From positions 868,001 to 932,000 of the forward strand of contig OZ242360.1 in assembly GCA_965208775.1 (NCBI GenBank): 64,000 nt of DNA. Reading direction: 5' to 3'. Within the stretch, counting starts at the first letter, position 1; each line of letters starts with the position of its first letter. Of the stretch, positions 36,095-44,716 are shown one piece after another. The DNA is from JAPOVO01 sp026708165 (GTDB lineage: Bacteria > Chloroflexota > UBA11872 > VXNJ01). Both the position numbers and the translations under genes were made by a program. The notes under the pieces are model-generated. The model searched no databases. It worked only from the letters and a program-made list of their open reading frames with translations, and was not told where the DNA came from.

Positions 36095-36314
36095 GGGAAA
36101 GGACCACACCCTTCCTGGAACGACACCGCCATCCCAGAAATCGCGGTCTAAGGATGATAGCGAAAACGCGTCCAAACTCAGGGACCGGTTGATTCCGCAA
36201 GAAGTCAACGCCGCGGCGCGGATAATATAGGCTCCGCGATTCATCGGGGAATTACGGAATCCGCCGCGTGGTCCCGGGCGACGCCGCGGCAGAGCGACAA
36301 GGTGGAACTGGCGC

Positions 36315-37403
36315 ATGAAGATAACCGACATCACTCTTGAGTCCTACGAGTGGCCAAGACCAAAGCCCATTCGCAACGGGATGTTCGTCTACTACAACGT
36401 CCGCCTCGACATCGTTACGGTGCGCACAGACGAGGGTCTCAAGGGCGTGGGGGTCGGGAGCGGGGCCCCCGGCTGGGACGCTGTAATCGAATCGCTAAAA
36501 CCCGGCGTCGTCGGTCAGGACCCCATAAACGTCGAACGAATTTGGCACCAACTCTGGGTGCCCAAGCTTACAGGCAGACGCGGCTACGAGACTCGAGTCA
36601 TCAGCGCGATAGACATCGCCATCTGGGACCTGATAGGAAAGATAACCAATCAGCCGGTCTATAAGCTGCTGGGCGGATTCGCCGACCGCATCGACGTTTA
36701 CATCGCCGGTGGCTACTACGAGGAAGGCAAGGGCCTCGCTGAGCTGGCGGAAGAAATGGAGAGCAACCTCGAGCTGGGTGCTCGCGCGGTAAAGATGAAG
36801 ATTGGTGGTGAGTCGATGTCAGTCGACGTTGAGCGCGTCAAAACCGCACGTGAAGCCATAGGGCCGGACGTCAAGCTGATGGTCGACGCCAACAACGCCT
36901 ACCGCCACCACGAGGCTATCGCAATCGCCAAGCGTATCGAGGAGTACGACATTTTCTGGTTCGAGGAACCCTGCGGTGCGGACGACTATGACGGCCATGC
37001 GCGAGTCGTCGCCGCCACGTCCATTCCAATCTCGACCGGCGAGAACGAGTACACACGGTATGGATTTCGCGATCTGATACAGCACCGCGCGGCGTCGATC
37101 CTTCAGCCAGACGCCAACATCATGGGTGGCGTAACCGAGTTCAGAAAGGTCGCCGATCTGGCCGCCGCTCACGACTTGGCCGTTTCGCCTCATGGAAGCC
37201 AGGACGTGCACATTCACCTGGTAACGGGGATTCCGACAGGACTGATCCTGGAGTACTACCGAGACACCGTGGACCCGATGTGGGACACGAAGTTCAAGGA
37301 GACGCTGCGGCTCGACTCCGACGGAATGCTGGCTCCCCCAGAACGGCCGGGCTTTGGATTCGAGCCTAACTATGAGGCTCTTGAGCGGCACCGGATTGCT
37401 TAG
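36315..37403 (+). CDS. Enolase-superfamily sugar-acid dehydratase (mandelate racemase type)
   Basis: The 362-residue protein is an enolase-superfamily enzyme of the mandelate racemase group. The first base is K160-x-K162 (AVKMKIGG). Metal ligands are D191 (MVDANNAY), E217 (WFEEPC) and E243 (TGENEYTRYG), and the second base is H293 (SPHGSQDVHIHL). The H after the third ligand and the DxN metal site suit acid-sugar dehydratases, which make 2-keto-3-deoxy acids. Length is normal. It stands alone behind the tRNA, with ATG 36315. The substrate is not determined by these residues. Confidence 0.93.
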   Translation: MKITDITLESYEWPRPKPIRNGMFVYYNVRLDIVTVRTDEGLKGVGVGSGAPGWDAVIESLKPGVVGQDPINVERIWHQLWVPKLTGRRGYETRVISAIDIAIWDLIGKITNQPVYKLLGGFADRIDVYIAGGYYEEGKGLAELAEEMESNLELGARAVKMKIGGESMSVDVERVKTAREAIGPDVKLMVDANNAYRHHEAIAIAKRIEEYDIFWFEEPCGADDYDGHARVVAATSIPISTGENEYTRYGFRDLIQHRAASILQPDANIMGGVTEFRKVADLAAAHDLAVSPHGSQDVHIHLVTGIPTGLILEYYRDTVDPMWDTKFKETLRLDSDGMLAPPERPGFGFEPNYEALERHRIA

Positions 37404-37512
37404 GGTCGCCAGGGTTTCGCTTTGCTAATACCAGTCAGGTGGCGTCTTGGCTCCGGTCTGAAATGTCGTAGTCGCGGTACGTGAACCGCCCCAATCTGGA
37501 TCGACAGGTTGG

Positions 37513-38502
37513 TCAGCCGAGGTGCAAGGCGGCCGCCGACAGCGCATCGTCGAGCGCCGCCGCCAAGGTAGCTTCTAGCATTCCATCCGAAAATGACGCG
37601 AACACCGCGTCCGCCATACCCACCATGCCGTCCATCAGCCAGAATCCGTCGTACCCGCCGTCGAACAGCGCCATGAGTCGGATCTCATTGGGCCGCGCGA
37701 TGCGCAGTGGAACAGCAACCGCATCGATCCCTCCATCCCGAAGTCCGGCATTCACGTCGGACATCAAAGTGTCAGAGATAGGATCCCGGCTAACAACTCC
37801 GACCGCCTTGGTTGCTCCTCCGATGCCCTCGGCGCGGTACACATCTCTGATCGCCCCTACAGAAATTTGACCCGGAGCCACGACACCCCTCGTGTCGAGT
37901 GCGCAATACGTTAGCAGGCAGTTAGAGTGCCGCAGCGCCAGAATCCTGCTCGCGACTCCGTGTTCGCCCATCGCAATCGAGATGGCCGCAAGCGGCGTGG
38001 ATTCATACAGCCCCAGGGCCGTCAGCGCGTCCTCGGGACGCGCCGCCATCCCGGCCAGCTTGATCGCGCCGGTTCCGCGCTCTTCGAGCCGAAGGCGGAG
38101 GCTGTCTATATCCTCGGGCATCGCCGAAAAATCATGGTGCGACACGATGAGTCGAGTGGACGACACTCCGCCCAGCATCCCGACCGCATCTTCCTCGATG
38201 TCGACGTACTCGGCTCCGAGATCAAGGGCATCGCGGAGGTGACGGGTCCTGTCACTCTCACCTCCCGCGAACGTCCCCCCCTCCCGGACAGGGCGGTTGG
38301 TTACAACTACCGGGCACGGACGCGCTTCGATAAGCCGTTGAAGGTCGAATTCCTGCATCAGGTCCAGGCGCAGCTCGATTGCATCGACTCGGCCCGCCGC
38401 CTCGTCGAACGCCCTGAGTGTGGCCTCGGTCGTCTCCGCCGCCAGCGCAATGGCGATCATCCGCATTCGCTTGCCGGACTTCATCGCGGGCCGGAATTGC
38501 AC
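37513..38502 (-). CDS. aroD: Type I 3-dehydroquinate dehydratase with vestigial SDH-like tail
   Basis: Residues about 12-225 form a type I dehydroquinase: AIELRLDLM, IVSHHDFSAMPE (H122/H123), Schiff-base K148 in AIKLAGM, SIAMGEHGVASRIL, and the phosphate-like loop VVAPGQISVGAIRDVY. Residues 232-300 resemble the N-terminal domain of shikimate dehydrogenase (KAVGVVSRDPISDTLMSDVN, then GIDAVAVPLRI), but its key lysine motif VTxPxK reads WLMDGMVG, and no NADP domain follows. The tail ends 109 bases from the convergent gene, so nothing more is encoded there. The AroD half should work in the shikimate pathway. The start may be GTG 38502 or a nearby ATG. Confidence 0.82.
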   Translation of the reverse strand: MQFRPAMKSGKRMRMIAIALAAETTEATLRAFDEAAGRVDAIELRLDLMQEFDLQRLIEARPCPVVVTNRPVREGGTFAGGESDRTRHLRDALDLGAEYVDIEEDAVGMLGGVSSTRLIVSHHDFSAMPEDIDSLRLRLEERGTGAIKLAGMAARPEDALTALGLYESTPLAAISIAMGEHGVASRILALRHSNCLLTYCALDTRGVVAPGQISVGAIRDVYRAEGIGGATKAVGVVSRDPISDTLMSDVNAGLRDGGIDAVAVPLRIARPNEIRLMALFDGGYDGFWLMDGMVGMADAVFASFSDGMLEATLAAALDDALSAAALHLG

Positions 38503-38586
38503 GGCGGCCTCATAAGCATTAGTTTCTCAATACCGTATTGCTGCAACGAACAATCTGCTAGCTGAATCCTAAGGAGAGAATGCCAC

Positions 38587-39573
38587 TTGGGAAAGGTCTT
38601 GACTCTTACAAGCGCAGTAAATGCCGATACTACCGACATGATTGAGATGATCCACGCCGCCGGTCACGAGGTGACAATTGGACCGGACTTCGTCGGCGTC
38701 AGCTGGAGTGATGAGGTGGGCGACGAAATCCGCCGATTGCTCGCGGGACATGATGCGCTGATCGTCGGCGGCGTTGAAATTCGACGTGACACCATCGAGG
38801 CCTCTCCCGACCTGCGCGTCATCTCGCGCACGGGCGTCGGTTACGACGCCGTCGACGCCGCGGCGGCGGCCGAGAACGAGATTCCAGTCGTCATCGCGGT
38901 AGGCTCAAACCACATAACAGTCGCTGAGTACGCTTTCGGGCTGATGCTCGCTCTAGGCCGCCAGATGCTTCCCCACCATCAAATCGTCATCGGCGGCGAA
39001 TGGCGGCGGGTGCCCAACATCGACCTCGCCGGGAAGACGCTCGGAATCGCGGGGCTGGGAAGAATCGGCCGGGCGCTGGCCGACCGGGCCCTGGCGTTCG
39101 AAATGGAGGTTATCGGATACGAGGTTTATCCCAGCCTCGAATTCGTCGAGTCGCGCGGGATCCAGTTGGTCGATATCGACGAGCTTTGCCGTCGGTCTGA
39201 TTTCGTATCGCTGCACTTGCCCGTGACCGATGAAACCTCAAAGATTATCAACGCCGAGCGTCTGAGACTGATGAAACCCTCAGCCTACATCGTGAACACC
39301 GCCCGGGGCGGCCTTTTCGACGAGAATGCACTGTACGCGGCATTGAGGGGCGGGCAAATCGCGGGCGCCGGTCTGGACGTATTCGAACCGGAGCCGCCTG
39401 TTGGGTCGCCGCTGCTTGACCTGCCCAACGTCATAACCAGTCCTCACGCGGCGGGGATATCGCGCGAGTCCGTGCATAGAATGGGCTACCAGGCGGTCGA
39501 GAACGCGCTCGCCGTCCTGTCGGGAAGCTGGCCGCGTGAAATCGTGGTCAACGGCGTGTACTCGGACGCATAG
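38587..39573 (+). CDS. D-2-hydroxyacid dehydrogenase, PGDH-like
   Basis: This 328-residue NAD-dependent dehydrogenase has GIAGLGRIGRALADRAL as nucleotide loop (about 155-171), catalytic arginine in VNTARGGLFDE, glutamate in DVFEPEPP and histidine in TSPHAAGIS. It has no ACT or ASB regulatory domain, so it may be either a short 3-phosphoglycerate dehydrogenase or a general 2-hydroxyacid dehydrogenase. TTG 38587 follows an AAGGAG site about ten bases upstream. It leads a tightly packed group with a phosphatase (14-base gap) and a UbiD homologue (16-base gap). Confidence 0.92.
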   Translation: MGKVLTLTSAVNADTTDMIEMIHAAGHEVTIGPDFVGVSWSDEVGDEIRRLLAGHDALIVGGVEIRRDTIEASPDLRVISRTGVGYDAVDAAAAAENEIPVVIAVGSNHITVAEYAFGLMLALGRQMLPHHQIVIGGEWRRVPNIDLAGKTLGIAGLGRIGRALADRALAFEMEVIGYEVYPSLEFVESRGIQLVDIDELCRRSDFVSLHLPVTDETSKIINAERLRLMKPSAYIVNTARGGLFDENALYAALRGGQIAGAGLDVFEPEPPVGSPLLDLPNVITSPHAAGISRESVHRMGYQAVENALAVLSGSWPREIVVNGVYSDA

Positions 39574-39587
39574 CTGGGCTTGCGCGG

Positions 39588-40391
39588 ATGATCTTTGCGT
39601 TCGATCTCGACGGCGTCATCTACGCTGGCGACGAGCTGTTGGGAGGAGCCGTTGAAGCCGTGGCAACTGCACGGGCACTTGGTTACGCCACTTATTTCAT
39701 CACTAACAACTCCCGCCAGGAGTCAGTCGAGCTCTCGGTCAAGCTGCAATCGATGGGTCTTGATGTCGCGCCCCGCGAGGTCATATCGGCCGTCGAGACC
39801 GCCGGACGCCTTGTCTCGCAGATCGATGGTCCACCTGAATCCGCAATGGTCATAGGCAGCCCGTCGCTGCGCGAAGTCATCGGAAAATCCGGTGTCCGCG
39901 CATCCTCCTACGATGACACAGATCCCGTTGACGTTTTCGTGCTTGGTCTCGACCATGCGATCAATTATCAAAAGCTGCTCGCTGCGCACCGGGTCTTGGA
40001 GCGCGGTAGCGTCCGCTTCGTGGCCGTGAACAACGACGTCACGTTCGCGTCCGAGGGTGGGACGGTGCCGGGTTTGGGCGCAATCGTCAGCGCCGTGTCC
40101 GCCGCCGCCGGAAGAGCCCCCGACTTCGTGGCCGGGAAGCCCGAACCTCACATGTTCAACCGCATACTGGAGCTGGAGGGCGCGGAAGCCGCTGAATTGA
40201 TCGTGTTCGGCGACAGTCTCTATTCGGACATCGGCGGCGCGAAGGCGATTGGAGCCAGAACCGTTCTGGTATTGACGGGTGTCGATGGTCGGGAGGATGT
40301 GGCGACCGCGCCATTGGAGCGCCAGCCCGACTGGATAATCGAGAGTCTGAAAGCTATTCCATTCGCCGAGATAGCCGGGGCCAAATCGTGA
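39588..40391 (+). CDS. HAD-IIA phosphatase, NagD-like
   Basis: The 267-residue enzyme has HAD motif I (FDLDGVIYAGDELL at 4-17), motif II in FITNNSRQ, and motifs III/IV in GKPEPHMF and FGDSLYSDIGGAKAIGA. The C2-type cap (about 90-175) places it with NagD/AraL-type sugar-phosphate or glycolate-phosphate phosphatases. The gene follows the dehydrogenase by 14 bases and precedes the UbiD homologue, suggesting co-transcription. If the dehydrogenase acts on phosphoglycerate or phosphoglycolate derivatives, this phosphatase could remove side products; that is inference. Confidence 0.92.
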   Translation: MIFAFDLDGVIYAGDELLGGAVEAVATARALGYATYFITNNSRQESVELSVKLQSMGLDVAPREVISAVETAGRLVSQIDGPPESAMVIGSPSLREVIGKSGVRASSYDDTDPVDVFVLGLDHAINYQKLLAAHRVLERGSVRFVAVNNDVTFASEGGTVPGLGAIVSAVSAAAGRAPDFVAGKPEPHMFNRILELEGAEAAELIVFGDSLYSDIGGAKAIGARTVLVLTGVDGREDVATAPLERQPDWIIESLKAIPFAEIAGAKS

Positions 40392-40407
40392 TTGAGAGGA
40401 TTGAGTA

Positions 40408-41859
40408 GTGGCATTCAAGGACCTGCGCGATTTTCTTAAGTTCATAGAGAAGAAGGGCCAGCTCAAGCGCATCTCGGCTCCGGTCGACCGCGACCTGGAG
40501 ATCACCGAGATATCCGACCGAGTTATGAAGTCTGGAGGTCCCGCCCTGCTCTTCGAGAACGTGCGCGGATTCGACGTCCCGCTCGTCATCAACGTCTTCG
40601 GCTCCCGCGAACGCACGGGCTGGGCGCTGGGCGTCGATGCCTGGGAGGAGCTTGAGGGAAGGATCGACCGGCTTCTATCACTGGCGCTCGGGCCGCCCCC
40701 CAAGGGTCTCTTCGGCAAGCTCGGCGCGCTCGGCGAGATCATAAAGGTCGGCAGAATCGGTCCCAAGGAAGTGAGTTCGGGACCGTGCCAGGAAATAGTA
40801 AAGACCGACAACGCGTCACTGTACGAGTTCCCGATCATGAAATGCTGGCCCGAGGACGCCGGCCATTACATCACACTGCCGCTGGTATTCACGCACGATC
40901 CAAACACAGGCAAGCGCAACGTCGGCATGTACCGCTTGCAAGTTTTCGACGAGCGAACCCTTGGTATGCACTGGCAGCTCCATAAGGGGGGTATGGGGCA
41001 CTATAAAGAGAGCCTCCGCGCCGCCAAACGCATGGAGATCGCCGTAGCAGTGGGATCCGAGCCGGTCCTCACCTACGCGGCCACGGCGCCGCTTCCACCA
41101 GAAATCGACGAAATGGTGTTTGCGGGTTTCTTGCGTGAGAGATCCGTGGAGATGGTGCGCTGCAAGACTGTCGACGTGCTCGCCCCCGCAAACGCAGAAA
41201 TCGTGATCGAGGGATACGTGGACCCGTCGGAGCTTAGAACCGAAGGGCCGTTCGGCGACCACACGGGTGTCTATTCGCTGGCCGACGAATATCCCGTTTT
41301 GCATGTGACGGCTATCACCCATCGCCGCAACCCGATCTACGCCTCAACGATCGTGGGCAAGCCGCCGATGGAAGACGCCTTCATCGGCGGTGCCACCGAG
41401 CGCTTGTTCCTCCCGTTGATACGGCTCATGGTTCCCGAACTGGTGGACATCCATCTCCCGGTTGATTCGGTGTTCCACAATTTCGCCATAGCGTCGATCC
41501 GCAAGCGCTATCCAGGACAGGCCCGCAAGGTCATGCACGCGATTTGGGGATTGGGACAGCTCATGTTCACCAAATTCGTGATCGTCGTCGACGAGAACGT
41601 CGACGTTCAGAACCTTCGCGAAGTCCTCTGGCGGGTCGGCAACAACACCGATCCGGCCCGCGATATAGAGATCGCTAAGGGACCGGCCGACACGCTGGAA
41701 CACGCTTCGCCGCAACCCAACTACGGCGGCAAGATCGGCATCGACGCCACGATCAAAATGCCTGAGGAGGGGCACCATCGCGAATGGCCACCCGACATCG
41801 TGATGACTCAAGAGATCAAAGACTTGGTCGACGGCCGGTGGGAGGAGTACGGATTCTAG
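40408..41859 (+). CDS. UbiD-family decarboxylase, possibly MqnL-like
   Basis: The 483-residue protein is a UbiD-family (de)carboxylase that needs prenylated FMN. It starts FKDLRDFLKFIEKKGQLKRI and has the family stretches MYRLQVFDERTLGMHWQLHKGG, GPFGDHTGVYSLADEYP and VPELVDIHLP, with a C-terminal helix region of normal length. In the presence of UbiA and UbiX homologues just downstream it may act in menaquinone synthesis by the futalosine route (dihydroxynaphthoate decarboxylation), although UbiD proteins also act on aromatic acids. The start is GTG 40408. A 250-base gap with repeats follows. Confidence 0.9.
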   Translation: MAFKDLRDFLKFIEKKGQLKRISAPVDRDLEITEISDRVMKSGGPALLFENVRGFDVPLVINVFGSRERTGWALGVDAWEELEGRIDRLLSLALGPPPKGLFGKLGALGEIIKVGRIGPKEVSSGPCQEIVKTDNASLYEFPIMKCWPEDAGHYITLPLVFTHDPNTGKRNVGMYRLQVFDERTLGMHWQLHKGGMGHYKESLRAAKRMEIAVAVGSEPVLTYAATAPLPPEIDEMVFAGFLRERSVEMVRCKTVDVLAPANAEIVIEGYVDPSELRTEGPFGDHTGVYSLADEYPVLHVTAITHRRNPIYASTIVGKPPMEDAFIGGATERLFLPLIRLMVPELVDIHLPVDSVFHNFAIASIRKRYPGQARKVMHAIWGLGQLMFTKFVIVVDENVDVQNLREVLWRVGNNTDPARDIEIAKGPADTLEHASPQPNYGGKIGIDATIKMPEEGHHREWPPDIVMTQEIKDLVDGRWEEYGF

Positions 41860-41973
41860 CCAGCCGCAAGTTTAGGGTTCGGATATCCCACGTCTCAGCG
41901 GGAAGTCCCACAGTCCCGCCTTATCTTCGTTATCCCCACCTCTCTCTCCGTCATTCCCTCCACCCTTCTCGTC

Positions 41974-41993
41974 ATTCCCGCGAAAGCGGGAAT
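41974..41993. repeat. REP-like palindrome ATTCCCGC-GAAA-GCGGGAAT
   Basis: This is a perfect 8-bp stem with a GAAA loop, preceded by CGTC and followed by CCAC. A partial unit GTCATTCCC lies 23 bases upstream. It is the cleanest copy of the palindromic family also found at 5962, 6795, 32220 and 32326. Confidence 0.8.
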
Positions 41994-42109
41994 CCACAAC
42001 CTTCAGGACCGAAACTCGCCGCCTCCCGTTTCACGCATCGCGTTCCCCCGCATTCAGCACGGCCTAGTCCACAAGACTGGTCCGGCCAAACCTCCCCTAG
42101 GTCGCATTA

Positions 42110-42967
42110 GTGGCCGTCAGCAGAGCGCGGGTATATCTGGAGTCGATACGCTTCGAGCACACCATCTTTGCCCTGCCCTTCGCGTACATCGGCATGTTGC
42201 TCGCGGCCGACGGATGGCCGGGCTGGGACAAGTTCCTGCTGATCACGGCGGCGATGGCGGGAGCGCGAACCGCCGCCATGGCCATCAATCGTCTCGTGGA
42301 TGCGGAGCTCGACGCGCGAAACCCTCGCACCTCCGACCGCGCGCTGCCCGCGGGACTGATGCGGCGGCGCGAGATGGCCGCCCTCGCCATCGCCGGGGCC
42401 GTCGTGCTGGTACTCTCGGCCTGGCGCTTGAATCTCACCGCCTTGGTGCTGGCGCCAGTCGCGCTATTCGTTGTCTGCGCCTATCCCTACACAAAGCGGT
42501 TTACGTGGTCGACGCACTGGATTCTTGGACTGGCCGACTCAATAGCCCCGGCGGGAGCCTGGATCGGAGTCCGTGGCGACTTTGGCTTGGAGGCAGCGCT
42601 GATCTCTCTCGCGATGCTGTTCTGGATAGCCGGATTCGACCTGATCTACGCCTGCCAGGATGTCGATGTCGACAGACGCGACCGACTGCACTCGGCGCCG
42701 GCCCGGTTCGGCATCGCCGCGGCAATCTGGACTTCACGCGGCTGTCACGCTGCAACCGTCGTGCTACTCGTATCCTTGGGGCTGGTCGCCGGACTGGGAT
42801 GGCCGTACTGGATTGGCGTCCTTGCCGCCGCCGCGCTGCTGGCCTACGAATCGACGATGGTTTCGCCGACGGATCTCGGTAGACTTCAGAAGGCGTTCTT
42901 TGACATGAACGGGTATGTTTCCGTGGCGTTGCTAATCGCAGTTTCTGTTTCCTACGTGCTCGGTTGA
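42110..42967 (+). CDS. UbiA-family prenyltransferase, MqnP-like
   Basis: This 285-residue integral membrane prenyltransferase has about eight hydrophobic helices. The first aspartate motif is NRLVDAELDARNPRTSDR (N/DxxxD with following R residues) and the second is DLIYACQDVDVDRRD. These bind Mg and the polyprenyl diphosphate. The pair of motifs and the small size suit UbiA, MenA-like or MqnP enzymes. It starts at GTG 42110 and overlaps the UbiX homologue by one base (TGATG), so translation is coupled. Together with the UbiD gene upstream this suggests a quinone module. Confidence 0.92.
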   Translation: MAVSRARVYLESIRFEHTIFALPFAYIGMLLAADGWPGWDKFLLITAAMAGARTAAMAINRLVDAELDARNPRTSDRALPAGLMRRREMAALAIAGAVVLVLSAWRLNLTALVLAPVALFVVCAYPYTKRFTWSTHWILGLADSIAPAGAWIGVRGDFGLEAALISLAMLFWIAGFDLIYACQDVDVDRRDRLHSAPARFGIAAAIWTSRGCHAATVVLLVSLGLVAGLGWPYWIGVLAAAALLAYESTMVSPTDLGRLQKAFFDMNGYVSVALLIAVSVSYVLG

Positions 42968-43575
42968 TGCAAAAAGAAGACGGCAACAACGTAGTCCTTG
43001 CCGTGACCGGCGGCAGCGGGGCGATATTGGCCAAGGGCCTGGCCGAAGCCCTGCTGAAGACGGGGATGACGGTCCTCTTCGTGTGCAGCCGTTACGGGCG
43101 GATGATGTGGCGCGAGGAGCTGGGAGAGCCCCTGGAAACTGCGATGGAGGAATGGACCGATCTCGGAAACGTAATCACGTTCAATCCCGGCGACCTCGCC
43201 GCTCCTATCGCGAGCGGTTCGTTCCCGGTACGAGCGTCGTGCATCGCGCCGTGCAGCATGGCGACCGCGGCCTCGATCGCGACGGGAGTCGGAAGCAATC
43301 TGATCCATCGCATGGCCGACGTGGCGATAAAGGAGCAAACCCCCTTGGTGATCGTGCCTCGCGAATCGCCGCTCTCCCCCATCCATCTTCGAAACCTGCT
43401 GACGCTCAGCGAGCTAGGCGTAACCGTGCTGCCGCCCATGCCCGCGTTCTACAAGTACCCCTCCACCGTCGAGGACGTGGTCTACGACGTGACCCAGCGA
43501 ACGATTGTGGCGATGGGCCTGCGAGAGTCGCTCCCCGGCTCACTCCAGTACCGACCAAAGCGATTCGAGACCTAG
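42967..43575 (+). CDS. ubiX: Flavin prenyltransferase, UbiX type
   Basis: The 202-residue protein makes prenylated FMN for UbiD enzymes. It begins with VLAVTGGSGAILAKGLAEAL, the FMN phosphate loop, and has CSMATAASIATGVGSNLIHRMADV and IVPRESPLSPIHLRNLLTLSELG, which line the dimethylallyl phosphate site, then PPMPAFYKYPSTVEDVV. All are typical UbiX segments. ATG 42967 overlaps the stop of the prenyltransferase by one base; a TTG three bases earlier is possible. It would activate the UbiD homologue at 40408. Confidence 0.94.
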   Translation: MQKEDGNNVVLAVTGGSGAILAKGLAEALLKTGMTVLFVCSRYGRMMWREELGEPLETAMEEWTDLGNVITFNPGDLAAPIASGSFPVRASCIAPCSMATAASIATGVGSNLIHRMADVAIKEQTPLVIVPRESPLSPIHLRNLLTLSELGVTVLPPMPAFYKYPSTVEDVVYDVTQRTIVAMGLRESLPGSLQYRPKRFET

Positions 43576-43678
43576 CGCGACTAGGCGGTCCAGTTAATCG
43601 CCGGCACCCGCCTGACGGACTGGTGGACCAAAGGGCACCGGAACCGTAATTCTCGGTTACAAGAATCCCAACGGGTAG

Positions 43679-44650
43679 CTACCCGATCCGAAAGTTCGCT
43701 CGCTGCAGCCGACGGATGCGATCAAGCGCCGCATCATCGAGCCAGGGAATGGACCCTCCCGCCGCGTCTTCCGCGACTTCCGCCACGCTGGCGGCTCCCG
43801 TCAACGCAACCGATACAGCTCTATTGGCGAGAACGTAGAGAAGCGCCGACTGTGCAAGCGAGCGCCGCGGCGTTTCGAGAAAAGAAAGGCTCTCGGATTT
43901 CGCAATCAACTCCTCTACTCGTTCCGGGGCTAAAAGGCTACGCTCATCATCAGGGGCGAAGGGGGCGTGACCGGTTAGCCTGCTCCGAAGGAACCCATCG
44001 GCCAGCGCTCCTTTGGCTATGATTCCGAGTCCCGCGTTTCGCGCCTGCGCAAAGAACTCGCCCGCAAGCGGTTCGAAGACGTTGTAGCGGACGCGGACGA
44101 CGTCTACATCCAGACTCAGCAGCAGCTCCATGTCGGCGCTCGCGATGTCTACGTCGACCCCGACGAATCCCGTGAGTCCCGACCTGGCGACTCGCCGAAG
44201 GCTCTCGATGCAGGCCCCGTCCCGCAGCTCCTCTCCAGTCACAGACTCGATCATGAAAAGATCTGTATCCGAAGTTCCGAGACGGTCCAGGCTGGCGCGC
44301 AGGCTGGCGTTCAGGGCGTCATGCGAGAAATCGCGCTTGAGTTTCGTCCCCTCCACCGTCAGGCCGCCCATCACTCCCAGCACCCAGTAGTCGCGATTGC
44401 CAGCGATGGCCTTTCCAATCAACCCCTCGGCGCGCCCGCCGCCGCTGGCAGGGCTCGTGAGCAGGAAGTTGATACCCATCGCGCGCGCCCGTGAGACTAT
44501 TTCGAGTGATTCGATTTCGTCGACCTGCCCGAAACCGTAGGGCTTCGGCATTCCGGATCCTTCTATCCAAACTGTCCCACCCATCTGGCGGGTATCCAGA
44601 CCTACTTCCGACACTCTTAAGCCGTGCCTGCCAAGTTCTCTATACCTCAA
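43679..44650 (-). CDS. Aldo/keto-reductase-fold protein without catalytic tetrad
   Basis: The 323-residue protein keeps the AKR barrel: MRYRELGRHGLRVSEVGLDT at the start, a middle DALNASLRASLDRLGTSDTDLFM helix and strand, YNVFEPLAGEF, and a late SLAQSALLYVL and VALTGA. The catalytic positions are gone. The usual NFxDTAxxYGxGxSE reads NFLLTSPASGGGRAE, so Asp and Tyr are missing; the lysine strand reads WVLGVMGGL; and the His in DLxxxH is replaced (DLFMIESV). It cannot be a normal reductase. It starts at TTG 44650, with GGAGGG 13 bases upstream. It may be a binding or regulatory paralogue. Confidence 0.8.
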   Translation of the reverse strand: MRYRELGRHGLRVSEVGLDTRQMGGTVWIEGSGMPKPYGFGQVDEIESLEIVSRARAMGINFLLTSPASGGGRAEGLIGKAIAGNRDYWVLGVMGGLTVEGTKLKRDFSHDALNASLRASLDRLGTSDTDLFMIESVTGEELRDGACIESLRRVARSGLTGFVGVDVDIASADMELLLSLDVDVVRVRYNVFEPLAGEFFAQARNAGLGIIAKGALADGFLRSRLTGHAPFAPDDERSLLAPERVEELIAKSESLSFLETPRRSLAQSALLYVLANRAVSVALTGAASVAEVAEDAAGGSIPWLDDAALDRIRRLQRANFRIG

Positions 44651-44716
44651 GTTGCAGCTTCATCCCTCCGCCGGCGGATGGCCTCTCTCTTGCAGCGTTC
44701 CATACAGCCCACGCCG

